In this document: positions 25,967 through 36,863 of the stretch, piece by piece
Layout: each line of letters starts with the position of its first letter
Numbering within the stretch: position 1 is the stretch's first letter
Source of the DNA: Burkholderia ambifaria
GTDB lineage: Bacteria > Pseudomonadota > Gammaproteobacteria > Burkholderiales > Burkholderiaceae
NCBI RefSeq assembly: GCF_001443045.1
Contig: NZ_LKPJ01000046.1
Location: forward strand, 1-40,568
Direction: 5' to 3'
DNA length: 40,568 nucleotides
Made by a program: the position numbers and the translations under genes
Notes under the pieces: model-generated
Databases searched by the model: none
What the model was told of the DNA's origin: nothing
Seen by the model: the letters and a program-made list of their open reading frames with translations, nothing else

Positions 25967-26686
25967 ATGAATAAAGTCGCTCAAAGCATTATCGATGCGC
26001 ATGGCGGGATCGAGCAATGGCGGACATTTCGGGAGGTCCGTGCCGATCTGATTCAGGGCGGCGCGCTGTGGGGATTGAAAGGGCAGAGCGGCGTGCTGGA
26101 TCGCACGCGTGTCTCGGTTGCAACGGATCGCCAGTGGGCATCGCATGGACCGTTCGCGACGGTGGCCGCGCGAAGCGAGTTCACTGGTGATCGCATTGCG
26201 CTCCTCGACGGCTCGGGGCGCGTCATTGAAGCCCAGGCGCAGCCGCGCGAATTGTTCGCTGGCCACACGCTGGAGACGCCGTGGAATGCGTTGCAGTTGG
26301 CCTTTTTTGCTGGATGTGCGATGTGGACGTATCTGAATTCTCCGTTCCTGCTTGCTTTCGATGGTGTCGAATGTGAAGACGTCGGACCGTGGTCGGAGCA
26401 AGGTGAACGGTGGCGGAAGATCCGTGTAGTGTACCCCGCGACGCTCGAAGTATTCAGCAAGGTGCAGGCAATGTATGTCGGGCCCGACAACTTGATTCGC
26501 CGTATGGATTATGACGTAGAGATTGCCGGAAACACGCCTGGCGCGCACTACGTGAGCGACTATGTGACCGTCTCGGGCATCCGAGTTCCTACGCGTCGTC
26601 GTATTTATCCGCGGATGCCTGACGGTACTTCGATATCCGAACCACTAGTCGTATCAATTGATCTGGGGAACATCGAACTCCTTTGA
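25967..26686 (+). CDS. Conserved-looking hypothetical protein, beta-rich
   Basis: A 239-residue protein beginning MNKVAQSIIDAHGGIEQWRT. The opening 'AHGG…W' and the later alternation of short beta-like strands (VLDRTRVSVATDRQWAS, SEFTGDRIALLDGSG, FSKVQAMYVGPDNLIRRMDY) recall the LolA/LppX-like fold of lipid-binding or outer-membrane-sorting proteins. There is no signal peptide, and I do not know the family's function. The frame has normal codon use despite its AT-rich upstream region. GGTGAAG precedes the ATG. It lies 443 bp upstream of katG on the same strand. Confidence 0.65.
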   Translation: MNKVAQSIIDAHGGIEQWRTFREVRADLIQGGALWGLKGQSGVLDRTRVSVATDRQWASHGPFATVAARSEFTGDRIALLDGSGRVIEAQAQPRELFAGHTLETPWNALQLAFFAGCAMWTYLNSPFLLAFDGVECEDVGPWSEQGERWRKIRVVYPATLEVFSKVQAMYVGPDNLIRRMDYDVEIAGNTPGAHYVSDYVTVSGIRVPTRRRIYPRMPDGTSISEPLVVSIDLGNIELL

Positions 26687-27129
26687 GTCAGTAGGGAGCG
26701 ATATGGCTCGTCCGGCGGGGGCGTGTTGTCCCGTACGGAAACATTTGTGCGTCGACGTGTCACGGGCGATTGAAGCCAGGAAGGAAACTCGTGTCGATAG
26801 GCCAGCCGGCTCGACTGGACGCCATGCTGTCGAAGCCGATTTGCTCTCGCCGAATTGGGAGTTCAAATCCGCGAGATCGATGTTCCGCATCTGATCGATG
26901 CCAGCAGGTTCGGGACGACCGTGAGAAAGAATGCAAGTCAGGTCACCGAGAACGTCGGGCCTGCGCGCAAGATGGTCGCGAGCGACAAAGCCATCTGGAA
27001 GATCGTTACGGAAGGTGTTCCGCTTTTTTTACTTTGCGGATTTGCAGTGAGGAGTTCCGGGATCAGTGAACGCTCGGATATACGTTGATTTACTGAAGAT
27101 TGCGTATTTGCAACACGAGGAGAATCCAG
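26687..27129. other. katG upstream region, no gene recognised
   Basis: Short overlapping frames occur, but none is convincing. One segment near 26910-27010 reads RFGTTVRKNASQVTENVG, which faintly recalls a phasin-type helix, too short and weak to call. A GAGGAGA ribosome binding site for katG lies at its right end. No OxyR-type palindrome could be identified by eye. Confidence 0.35.
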
Positions 27130-29316
<2,187 letters not shown>

Positions 29317-29418
29317 CGGAAGTACGGTCGGATGGCGTGTCATGGTCCGATGCCGTTACGCGCCGTCCGCAGATACGCCGAACATGTATTCAATTCAAGA
29401 CAAGTTTGGAGTTGCGCA

Positions 29419-30252
29419 ATGAGTTACTTTAAGTCGGGTGACGATACCGAAATTTTCTACAAGGACTGGGGCCATGGCACGCCCGTTGTTTTCTCGCACG
29501 GCTGGCCGCTGACTTCGGATGCATGGGATGCGCAAATGCTGTTCTTCGGCCGTCGCGGCTACAGGGTCATTGCGCACGACCGTCGAGGGCATGGTCGCTC
29601 GGCGCAGCCGTGGGACGGCAATGATATGGATACCTATGCGGACGATTTGGCTGCGCTGCTCGATCACCTTGACGTGCGCGGTGCGATGCTGGTGGGCCAT
29701 TCCACGGGTGGCGGCGAGGTGGCGCACTACATCGGCCGTCACGGCACGGCGCGTGTAGCGAAAGTGGTGCTGATCGGTGCGGTACCGCCGATCATGCTGA
29801 AGACGGAAGCGAACCCGGGCGGCTTGCCGATGGAAGTGTTCGACGGTATTCGCGAAGGTGTTGTGAAGAACCGCTCGCAGTTTTACAGGGATCTGGCGGT
29901 GCCGTTCCACAACTTCAATCGTGAGGGTGCGACGGTTTCGCAGGGGACGATAGATTCGTTCTGGTCGCAGGGCATGATGGGCTCGATCAAGGGCCAGTTC
30001 GACTGTATCCGGGAGTTCTCGGAAGTGGATTACACCGAGGATCTTCGAAAGATCAACGTGCCGGTACTGGTGTTGCACGGAGACGACGACCAGATCGTTC
30101 CGATCGACGTGTCGGCGCGCCGGACGGCCGCGATTGCGCCGAATGTGACGCTGAAGGTGTATCCGGGCGGATCGCACGGGATCGCGATCACGCACGCCGA
30201 TCAGGTCAATGCGGATTTGCTCGCTTTCTTCGAGAACACGACACGCAAGTAA
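29419..30252 (+). CDS. Alpha/beta hydrolase of the non-heme chloroperoxidase type
   Basis: A 277-residue protein very like cofactor-free chloroperoxidases and arylesterases: triad S95 in VGHSTGGGE, D224 in HGDDDQIVPID and H253 in GGSHGIAITH, with the oxyanion segment FSHGWPLTSDAW at 25-36. These enzymes hydrolyse esters and, with peroxide and an organic acid, form peracids. The ATG at 29419 is used; the frame opens 29 codons earlier. It starts 102 bp after katG, which suggests joint peroxide-linked expression. No signal peptide is seen, so it is cytoplasmic. Confidence 0.85.
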   Translation: MSYFKSGDDTEIFYKDWGHGTPVVFSHGWPLTSDAWDAQMLFFGRRGYRVIAHDRRGHGRSAQPWDGNDMDTYADDLAALLDHLDVRGAMLVGHSTGGGEVAHYIGRHGTARVAKVVLIGAVPPIMLKTEANPGGLPMEVFDGIREGVVKNRSQFYRDLAVPFHNFNREGATVSQGTIDSFWSQGMMGSIKGQFDCIREFSEVDYTEDLRKINVPVLVLHGDDDQIVPIDVSARRTAAIAPNVTLKVYPGGSHGIAITHADQVNADLLAFFENTTRK

Positions 30253-30454
30253 GGCAGAACTTGGGCCGGATGCTGGCGATGACCGAGTTCGGCCCGGGAC
30301 CTCCCGATGACCCGAAATGCCGATGGGTGAGCAAGATGGGTCATCGGTCATTGAATCAGCAGACGTAAATTCCAAACCGATTGGATGGTGGGGAGATGAT
30401 TGGATTTTGACGGGCTTGATACTGCCATTCCTCAGAATTCGTTCGGAGAAAACC

Positions 30455-31549
30455 ATGGAAATCACACTGCAGGCGATGTCGATTTTCACGTACATCGTGC
30501 GTGCGGGAAGCTTCACGGCAGCGGCAAAACTGCTTGGCATCAGCGCCGGAACGGCCAGTCGCCTGGTACGCAACCTCGAGAATCATCTCGGCGTGACCTT
30601 GTTGCAGCGCTCCACGCGATGCGTGCGCTTGACTACCGAGGGCGCGCAGTATTTTGAGCACTGCGAGCGGGTGCTGGGCGAGATCGAAGAAGTGAAGGCT
30701 CATCTCGCCGGCGCGCGGGATGTGGCGCGTGGCCGCTTGTCGGTGGACATCGATCAGGAGATCGCTCATACGGTGTTGCCGCTGATCCCGGAATTTCGCC
30801 TGACGTTTCCGGAAGTGGAACTTCGCCTAGAAATCGGTGGCGATCCGGGCGGCCTGGTCGAGCACGGAATCGATTGTGCGATCGCGGTAGGGCCGCTGCC
30901 GGATTCGTCGCTTCGCGGGCGACGCATTGGCGACTTCAACGCAGTGACGGTCGCGAGCCCGGCCTATCTGTCTCGACGCGGCGTTCCGCATGAGCTTGGC
31001 GATCTGGATCGCCACGACATCATTCATTATTTCCCCCGCCGTTTCGGCCCCGTGCGTGACTTCAGATATTGCGTGGACGGAGGCGAGGTGAGCTTGAAAT
31101 TTCCCGAGCGGATCTCCGTGAGTGATGCGCGTTCGGCAGTTCAGTACGCTGTTGAAGGTAGCGGAATCGCACAGGTGTGCGGCCGAATGGTAGTGAACGA
31201 AATAGCCAACGGGCGTTTGGTGAGCCTCTTAGCCGAAAATCGACCGACATCGCTGCAGATCTTTGCCCTTTATGTGGGCCAGCGCTACATTCCGAGGTCG
31301 ATTCGTGCTTTCATCGACTGGCTCGAGATCCAGCTGCGTTGGAGGAATGCGAATGTGATTGCTCCCTCAATGATGGAGATTGGAAAATCGCGCGCATTGC
31401 AGTCGTGTTGTGGCACGGTCGCTTCGCGCGGCAACACGCAGTTTGCAGCGGAGTCTGAAGGGGCACTGGATCTCGTTCTCGGACCGGCGAAGTCCGACGT
31501 GCACGTTGAACTGGATCTGACCGCTCTCCATGCGACGCTTGAAATCTGA
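30455..31549 (+). CDS. LysR-family transcriptional regulator with extended C-terminus
   Basis: A 364-residue protein. Residues 1-65 carry the LysR winged HTH (MSIFTYIVRAGSFTAAAKLL, GTASRLVRNLENHLGVTLLQ), and about 90-295 the periplasmic-binding-protein-like effector domain (VASPAYLSRRGVPHELGDL). Normal LysR proteins stop near residue 300, here around DWLEIQLRWRN. The extra 64 or so residues (from about NVIAPSMMEIG) look unstructured and may come from a lost stop codon or frameshift. GGAG lies before the ATG at 30455. It is downstream of the hydrolase in the same direction and convergent with the flavoprotein gene at 31874-33562. Confidence 0.85.
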   Translation: MEITLQAMSIFTYIVRAGSFTAAAKLLGISAGTASRLVRNLENHLGVTLLQRSTRCVRLTTEGAQYFEHCERVLGEIEEVKAHLAGARDVARGRLSVDIDQEIAHTVLPLIPEFRLTFPEVELRLEIGGDPGGLVEHGIDCAIAVGPLPDSSLRGRRIGDFNAVTVASPAYLSRRGVPHELGDLDRHDIIHYFPRRFGPVRDFRYCVDGGEVSLKFPERISVSDARSAVQYAVEGSGIAQVCGRMVVNEIANGRLVSLLAENRPTSLQIFALYVGQRYIPRSIRAFIDWLEIQLRWRNANVIAPSMMEIGKSRALQSCCGTVASRGNTQFAAESEGALDLVLGPAKSDVHVELDLTALHATLEI

Positions 31550-31873
31550 CCGGGTGACGTGTTCTTGCCGGACGGTACTGCGCTTCTGCTTCCATGGAAA
31601 GCGTGAAAGACGGAGGTCGATGTGTTGTGCCTTATCGGCGGCTGAGGCCATTGCGAAGTCAACGCATCTGCAAGAGTCAATGTCGTGTGTTAACGGGCCA
31701 CGACGGCTGCTTGCATTGCCGTCACCTATCCGGAATACGGGCGCGAAAAGTTGTTCGAGCACGGTGGTGACGCTCGACAATTCGTGTGTCTAGACAGCGC
31801 GGGACCGGTTGCATTGGACGCTGTCTCGGGTGATGGTGGCATCACCGTTGCCGCGCCTGTTATCGACGCTGTT
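31550..31873. other. Gap between convergent LysR and flavoprotein genes
   Basis: No gene is recognised. Frames on both strands here are short, lack ribosome binding sites and resemble nothing known to me. No strong intrinsic terminator is visible, although two convergent genes end here. Confidence 0.35.
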
Positions 31874-33562
31874 TTATGCGGTCATGCTGGCAAGAAACTT
31901 GTGAAGCTGCGAGACGACCGCTGCTCCATCGCCGACAGCGGCCGCCACGCGCTTGGTGGAATCATGCCGCACGTCTCCGGCACAAAATACGCCACGGACA
32001 CTGGTTTCATGCTCTCCAGCTTGTGCGGAAACGTCGGATCCCGTTAGCACAAAGCCAGATGTGTCGACGGTGACTCCACATCCATCAAGCCACGAGGTGT
32101 TAGGTGTCGCCCCGATAAACAGGAAGACGTGCTCGGTTTTCTTCGATGTGCGCTTTCCGTCGGAGCCGGTAATCTCGATCTCCTGCAGCTCATCCTCACC
32201 GCGAAACGACGCAATCTGCGTATTGAAGTGAATGTCGATGTTGTCCAGTGATTCGATGCGATCGATGAGATAGCGCGACATGCTGTCGGATAGATTCGGT
32301 CCCCGAACAAGCATGCTGACATGTTTCGCGTGCGATGCCAGATAGACGGCCGCCTGTCCGGCCGAGTTTCCGGCGCCGACAAGCACGACATTTTTCCCAG
32401 CGCATAGTTTGGCTTCTACCGGCGAGGCCCAGTAATACACGCCTCGCCCCTGAAAACGCTCGATCCCTTCGATCGCAGGCTTGCGGTAAGCCGCGCCTGT
32501 AGCTATGACAACCGAATGGGCCCGCACCGCGCCATTATTGCCGAGCCGGAGGCGAAATGGAGATGTGTCACATTCCAGGGCTTCGACATCCACCGGGATC
32601 GCGACGCGCGCACCGAATTTCTGAGCCTGGATATATGCGCGTGCGGTCAGTGCATACCCTGGTATACCAGCCGGGAAACCGAAGAAGTTTTCGATACGCG
32701 CGCTCGCGCCTGCCTGTCCGCCTGGTGCGTGGTTATCCAAAATGACGGCAGCTAGGCCTTCCGATGCTGCATACACCGCAGTGGCGAGGCCGGCAGGGCC
32801 CGAGCCGACGATCGCGACATCGAACACTTCGGCATCCTCAAAAACTGGAATGAGGTCGAGCGCTGTCGCCAGTTCTGTTTGGGTTGGCGCGCAGAGAACC
32901 TTTCCGTCCGGGCAGATAATGAGCGGATATTCTGCGGAATCGGTGGGGTATTGGTTGACGTAGCGCGCAATCTCGAGATCCGTACTATCGACTACGGTGT
33001 GGGGAATGCTGTTCCGTGTGAGAAAGTTCTGAAGTGCATTGAGAGTCGGCGAATTTGATTCCGTGACGATGATGATGCCGCTGCCGCCTTCGACGAGTCC
33101 AGCTCGCCGCAGGATCAAGGCTCTCATGATGCGCTCGCCGAGCTCTGCTTCTGAGATCAACAATGCGCGCAGCCTGGCCGGTGTAACTTGAAGTGCGCGG
33201 ACGTTGCCAGCTGCATCGCCGTCAACCAGGCATCTCGCTCCTGATATCTGGCCAACCTCGGCGACGAAATGATGATCCCCCAGTTCTTTGACAACAATCT
33301 GTCGGTTCAGTGCATCCCGGCGAGTGACGCGAATCGAGCCCGAAAGGATGACAAACATACCGAAGCCCGGCTCGCCCACACGGAAGATCTGATCGCCGTC
33401 GTTCCACTCGCGGATTTCACCGAATCGCGTGATTCGGTGTATTTCCGCTTCGGTGAGTAATGGGTATCGCTCCCGTTGGTAATCGGTGTCACCAATCGCA
33501 ACCGGGCTGGACAGTGGGTTGGTATCGCCTTGCCTACCATCATCATTTGAACGCACGTGCAT
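31874..33562 (-). CDS. Thioredoxin-reductase-like flavoprotein with N-terminal cNMP-binding domain
   Basis: A 562-residue protein on the minus strand. Residues about 43-150 look like a cyclic-nucleotide-binding (Crp-like) sensor domain (FRVGEPGFGMFVILSGSIRV). Residues 163-235 form a thioredoxin-like fold without an active CxxC. Residues about 246-560 are a thioredoxin-reductase-type module with the FAD loop GSGPAG at 253-258, GGQAGASARIENFFGFP, and the NADPH loop GAGNSAGQA at 396-404. The redox CxxC of classical TrxB is absent, so electrons must pass to another acceptor. The ATG at 33562 was chosen by family length; the frame runs on to 33748 without a credible start. Expected in the cytoplasm, linked to redox stress. 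Confidence 0.8.
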   Translation of the reverse strand: MHVRSNDDGRQGDTNPLSSPVAIGDTDYQRERYPLLTEAEIHRITRFGEIREWNDGDQIFRVGEPGFGMFVILSGSIRVTRRDALNRQIVVKELGDHHFVAEVGQISGARCLVDGDAAGNVRALQVTPARLRALLISEAELGERIMRALILRRAGLVEGGSGIIIVTESNSPTLNALQNFLTRNSIPHTVVDSTDLEIARYVNQYPTDSAEYPLIICPDGKVLCAPTQTELATALDLIPVFEDAEVFDVAIVGSGPAGLATAVYAASEGLAAVILDNHAPGGQAGASARIENFFGFPAGIPGYALTARAYIQAQKFGARVAIPVDVEALECDTSPFRLRLGNNGAVRAHSVVIATGAAYRKPAIEGIERFQGRGVYYWASPVEAKLCAGKNVVLVGAGNSAGQAAVYLASHAKHVSMLVRGPNLSDSMSRYLIDRIESLDNIDIHFNTQIASFRGEDELQEIEITGSDGKRTSKKTEHVFLFIGATPNTSWLDGCGVTVDTSGFVLTGSDVSAQAGEHETSVRGVFCAGDVRHDSTKRVAAAVGDGAAVVSQLHKFLASMTA

Positions 33563-34171
33563 GGCTGAAGTAGAAAGAGAATTCTGGACAGTGTGCGAAT
33601 TACGGATGTCGATCGCGCTGGGAGGAACATTGCTTGACTCGAGAGCAAAGTGTACGACGTCCGAGGCGGGAGTCCCACTATACGTGGGTATGTAGTCCCG
33701 GTGTGACAAGGTTACCGGGCCAGAAGCGGAGCGAGCGGAGTCGGCCAAGTTGGGGGCGCCCCGTCCGCTTGTCCGAAAGCCTAGCTGTAAATGTCGTTGT
33801 AGAGACTATGGGCGGAGGCGGATTTTCGGCATGATATTCGCGCCAATCGCGGGTGATGATGGTCGACGGCGCGAGCAGCGTCAATGAGATTGTCCGCACC
33901 CTCGCGGAGGTTTCTTGACCGCTGCGGACGCGCTTGCCAGGCAATGTCGGACTGAATCGATGCGATTCGGCTTTGCTGCTTCAGCGGCTGTCCGCGCCGG
34001 GTATGTGATACGCGAAATATTCGCCGGTGGCGTCGCGCTTCGTGGTATTGACGCACATATAGTGCGGACGCCAGGCTTATTCGGAGCTGCCATGCAGTGA
34101 TGGCTCGCTCGGTGGCAGTAACAGAGGCGCGCGCCGGCGGCGCTTCCCCAATTACCGGCCCTGGAGGCTGA
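33563..34171. other. Divergent intergenic region between flavoprotein and iorA genes
   Basis: The minus strand of 33830-34100 contains a coherent-looking but stop-broken translation (WRPHYMCVNTTKRDATGEYF, then FAYHIPGADSR), suggesting a decayed small gene. Otherwise only chance frames are seen. Near 33677-33692 the bases CCCAC/GTGGG form a short hairpin. The iorA ribosome binding site (CTGGAGG) lies at the right end. Promoters for both divergent genes must be here, but I could not define them. Confidence 0.35.
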
Positions 34172-34627
34172 ATGGTAAACCTCAACATCAACGGCGAAAC
34201 CCGCACGGTCGACGCCCCCGACGACATGCCCTTGCTCTGGGTGCTGCGCGACGTCGTCGGCCTGACCGGCACCAAGTTCGGCTGCGGGATCGCGCAATGC
34301 GGCGCGTGCACCGTGCATCTCGACGGCGTGGCCGCGCGCTCGTGCGTGCTGCCGGTCGCGGCGGTCGCCGGCCGCAAGATCACGACAATCGAAGCCGTCG
34401 GCGCGACGCCGGCCGGCCACAAGGTCCAGCAGGCGTGGCGCGCGCTCGACGTCGTCCAGTGCGGTTACTGCCAGTCGGGGCAGGTGATGGCCGCCACCGC
34501 GCTGATCGCGTCGAACCCGAACCCGAGCGACGCCGACATCGACGCGGCGATGGCCGGCAACATCTGCCGCTGCGGCACGTACAACCGCATTCGCGCGGCC
34601 GTGAAGCAAGCCGCCAAGGAGGTATGA
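34172..34627 (+). CDS. iorA: [2Fe-2S] subunit of IorAB-type aldehyde oxidoreductase
   Basis: A 151-residue electron-transfer subunit with two [2Fe-2S] clusters: the plant-ferredoxin-type set C38, C43, C46 and C58 (GCGIAQCGACTVHL…SCVL), and the helical-bundle set C97, C100, C132 and C134 (QCGYCQSGQ…ICRCGTYNRI). It takes electrons from the molybdenum subunit and passes them to the cytochrome. Complete and of normal length. The ATG at 34172 follows CTGGAGG. The stop is one base before the next start, so the subunits are co-translated. The iorA symbol rests on resemblance to isoquinoline 1-oxidoreductase; the actual substrate is more likely an aldehyde. Confidence 0.85.
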   Translation: MVNLNINGETRTVDAPDDMPLLWVLRDVVGLTGTKFGCGIAQCGACTVHLDGVAARSCVLPVAAVAGRKITTIEAVGATPAGHKVQQAWRALDVVQCGYCQSGQVMAATALIASNPNPSDADIDAAMAGNICRCGTYNRIRAAVKQAAKEV

Positions 34628-34628
34628 C

Positions 34629-36848
34629 ATGTCACGAGGACTGATCGAAGCCGGTCGGGCCGGCGCGAGCGTGTCGCGCCGTTCGTTCCTCAAGCTCGGC
34701 ATGTCGCTGGGTGCGGCGGCCGGCGGCGGCTTGCTACTCGGCTTCAGCCTGCCGGCAGCGGGCGACGATGCACGCCGCTCGGTGATCGGCGGCGACGCAG
34801 CCGAACCCGCGCCGCCCGGCGTGTTCGCACCGAACGCATTCGTGCAGATCGACCGCGCCGGCAAGGTCACGCTGGTGATGCCGAAGGTCGAGATGGGGCA
34901 AGGTGTCTATACGGCGCTGCCGATGCTGATCGCGGAAGAACTCGAAGTGCCGCTGTCGAGCGTGACGCTCGACCATGCGCCGCCGAACGAGAAGCTGTTC
35001 CTCGACCCGCTGCTCGGCGGCCAGCTCACCGGCGGCTCGACGTCGGTGCGCTACGCGTGGGAACCGATGCGCCGCGCGGGCGCCACCGCGCGCACGCTGC
35101 TGGTCACGGCCGCCGCGAAACAATGGAACGTCGATCCGGCCACTTGCCGCGCGGCGAACGGCGAGGTGCAGCATCCGCCGAGCGGCCGGCGCGCATCGTA
35201 CGGCCAGTTGGCCGACGCCGCGGCGAAGCTGCCGGTGCCGAAGGACGTCGCGCTGAAGCAGCCGGCGGATTTCAAGCTGATCGGCACGCCCGCGAAGCGC
35301 CTCGATTCGCCGGAGAAAGTCGACGGCACCGCGCAGTTCGGGCTCGACGTGCGCCTGCCCGGCATGCTGTATGCGGTGATCGTGAACAGCCCGGTGTTCG
35401 GCGGCACGGTCGCGAGCGTCGACGACACGGCCGCGAGGAAGATCCCCGGCGTGCGCCAGGTCGTGCGCGTCGACAACGCGGTCGCGGTGGTCGGCGATCA
35501 CACGTGGGCCGCGAAGCGCGGTGCGTCGGCGCTCGTCGTGAAGTGGAACGAAGGCGCGGGCGCGAAGGTGTCGACGAAGGATCTGTTCGCGGATCTCGCG
35601 CAGGCGGCGGCGAACGGCAAGGGCGCGGTTGCACGCAAGGAGGGTGACGTCGGCAAGGCGTTCGCGAACGCGAAGACGCGCGTCGACGCCGTCTACGAAC
35701 AACCGTTGCTCGCCCACGCGACGATGGAGCCGGTGAACTGCACGGTGCACGTGCGCGGCGACGGCTGCGAGATCTGGGTCGGCACGCAGGTGCCGACCCG
35801 CGCAGGCGACACGGCGCAGCAACTGACCGGGCTGCCGCCGGACAAGATCGTCGTGCACAACCACCTGCTCGGCGGCGGGTTCGGCCGACGGCTCGAAACC
35901 GACATGGTCGGCCAGGCCGTGAAGGTCGGCAAACAGGTCAACGCGCCGGTGAAGGTGATCTGGACGCGCGAGGAAGACGTGCAGCACGACATGTACCGGC
36001 CGTGCTACTACGACAAGATCTCCGCCGGCCTCGACGCGAGCGGCAAGCCGGTCGCGTGGCAGCACCGGATCGTCGGCTCGTCGATCATGGCGCGCTTCGC
36101 GCCGCCCGCGTTCAAGGACGGCGTCGATCCCGACGCGGTCGAGGTTGCGGCCGAACTGCCGTACGACCTGCCGAACCAGCTCGTCGACTACGTGCGCCAG
36201 GAGCCGCGCCACGTGCCGACCGCGTTCTGGCGCGGCGTCGGGCCGACGCGCGGCACGTTCGTGGTCGAGAGCTTCATCGACGAACTGGCCGCGCAGACCA
36301 AGACCGACCCGGTGCAATACCGCCGCGCGTTGCTCGACAAGACGCCGCGCGCCCGCAACGTGCTCGACGTCGCGACGAAGGCGGCCGGCTGGGGCGCGCC
36401 GCTGCCCAAGGGGCAAGGGCGCGGCGTCTCGGTGATGCACGCGTTCGGCAGCTTCTTCTCGATCGTCATCGACGTCGCGGTGGACGGCGGCGAGGTGCAG
36501 GTCAAGCGCGCCGTGTGCGCGGTCGATTGCGGGATGTTCGTCAATCCGAACACGATCGAGGCGCAGGTGCAGGGCGGCATCATCTTCGGGATCACGGGCG
36601 CGCTGTACGGCGAGATCACGATCGAGGACGGCCGCGTCGTGCAGACCAACTTCACCGACTACCGGATGATGCGCATCAACGAGGTGCCGCCAATCGAAGT
36701 CCACCTGGTGAAAAGCGGCGAAGCGCCGGGCGGGATCGGCGAGCCGGGCACGGCCGCGACCGCGGCGGCGCTGTCGAACGCGATCTTCGCGGCAACCGGC
36801 AAGCGGCTGCGCAAGCTGCCGGTCGGCAACCAGCTGAAAACGGCCTGA
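34629..36848 (+). CDS. iorB: Molybdopterin-binding large subunit of IorAB-type aldehyde oxidoreductase
   Basis: A 739-residue molybdenum hydroxylase large subunit. The N-terminus carries a twin-arginine signal (SRRSFLKLG at 16-24), so the folded enzyme should go to the periplasm. Cofactor-binding motifs include GGSTSVRYAWEPMRRAG, GGGFGRRLETDMVGQA and the catalytic-glutamate region GGIGEPGTAA near the C-terminus. Family members oxidise aromatic heterocycles or aldehydes with water as oxygen source. With the small Fe-S subunit upstream and the c-type cytochrome downstream it forms the usual three-subunit periplasmic aldehyde dehydrogenase. Length and motifs are normal. Confidence 0.9.
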   Translation: MSRGLIEAGRAGASVSRRSFLKLGMSLGAAAGGGLLLGFSLPAAGDDARRSVIGGDAAEPAPPGVFAPNAFVQIDRAGKVTLVMPKVEMGQGVYTALPMLIAEELEVPLSSVTLDHAPPNEKLFLDPLLGGQLTGGSTSVRYAWEPMRRAGATARTLLVTAAAKQWNVDPATCRAANGEVQHPPSGRRASYGQLADAAAKLPVPKDVALKQPADFKLIGTPAKRLDSPEKVDGTAQFGLDVRLPGMLYAVIVNSPVFGGTVASVDDTAARKIPGVRQVVRVDNAVAVVGDHTWAAKRGASALVVKWNEGAGAKVSTKDLFADLAQAAANGKGAVARKEGDVGKAFANAKTRVDAVYEQPLLAHATMEPVNCTVHVRGDGCEIWVGTQVPTRAGDTAQQLTGLPPDKIVVHNHLLGGGFGRRLETDMVGQAVKVGKQVNAPVKVIWTREEDVQHDMYRPCYYDKISAGLDASGKPVAWQHRIVGSSIMARFAPPAFKDGVDPDAVEVAAELPYDLPNQLVDYVRQEPRHVPTAFWRGVGPTRGTFVVESFIDELAAQTKTDPVQYRRALLDKTPRARNVLDVATKAAGWGAPLPKGQGRGVSVMHAFGSFFSIVIDVAVDGGEVQVKRAVCAVDCGMFVNPNTIEAQVQGGIIFGITGALYGEITIEDGRVVQTNFTDYRMMRINEVPPIEVHLVKSGEAPGGIGEPGTAATAAALSNAIFAATGKRLRKLPVGNQLKTA

Positions 36849-36863
36849 GGGGAGGAGACGACC

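Noticed and set aside
26855..27088. Possible phasin-like fragment before katG
   Set aside because: Only a dozen residues look phasin-like, and overlapping frames are equally open; support is too weak.
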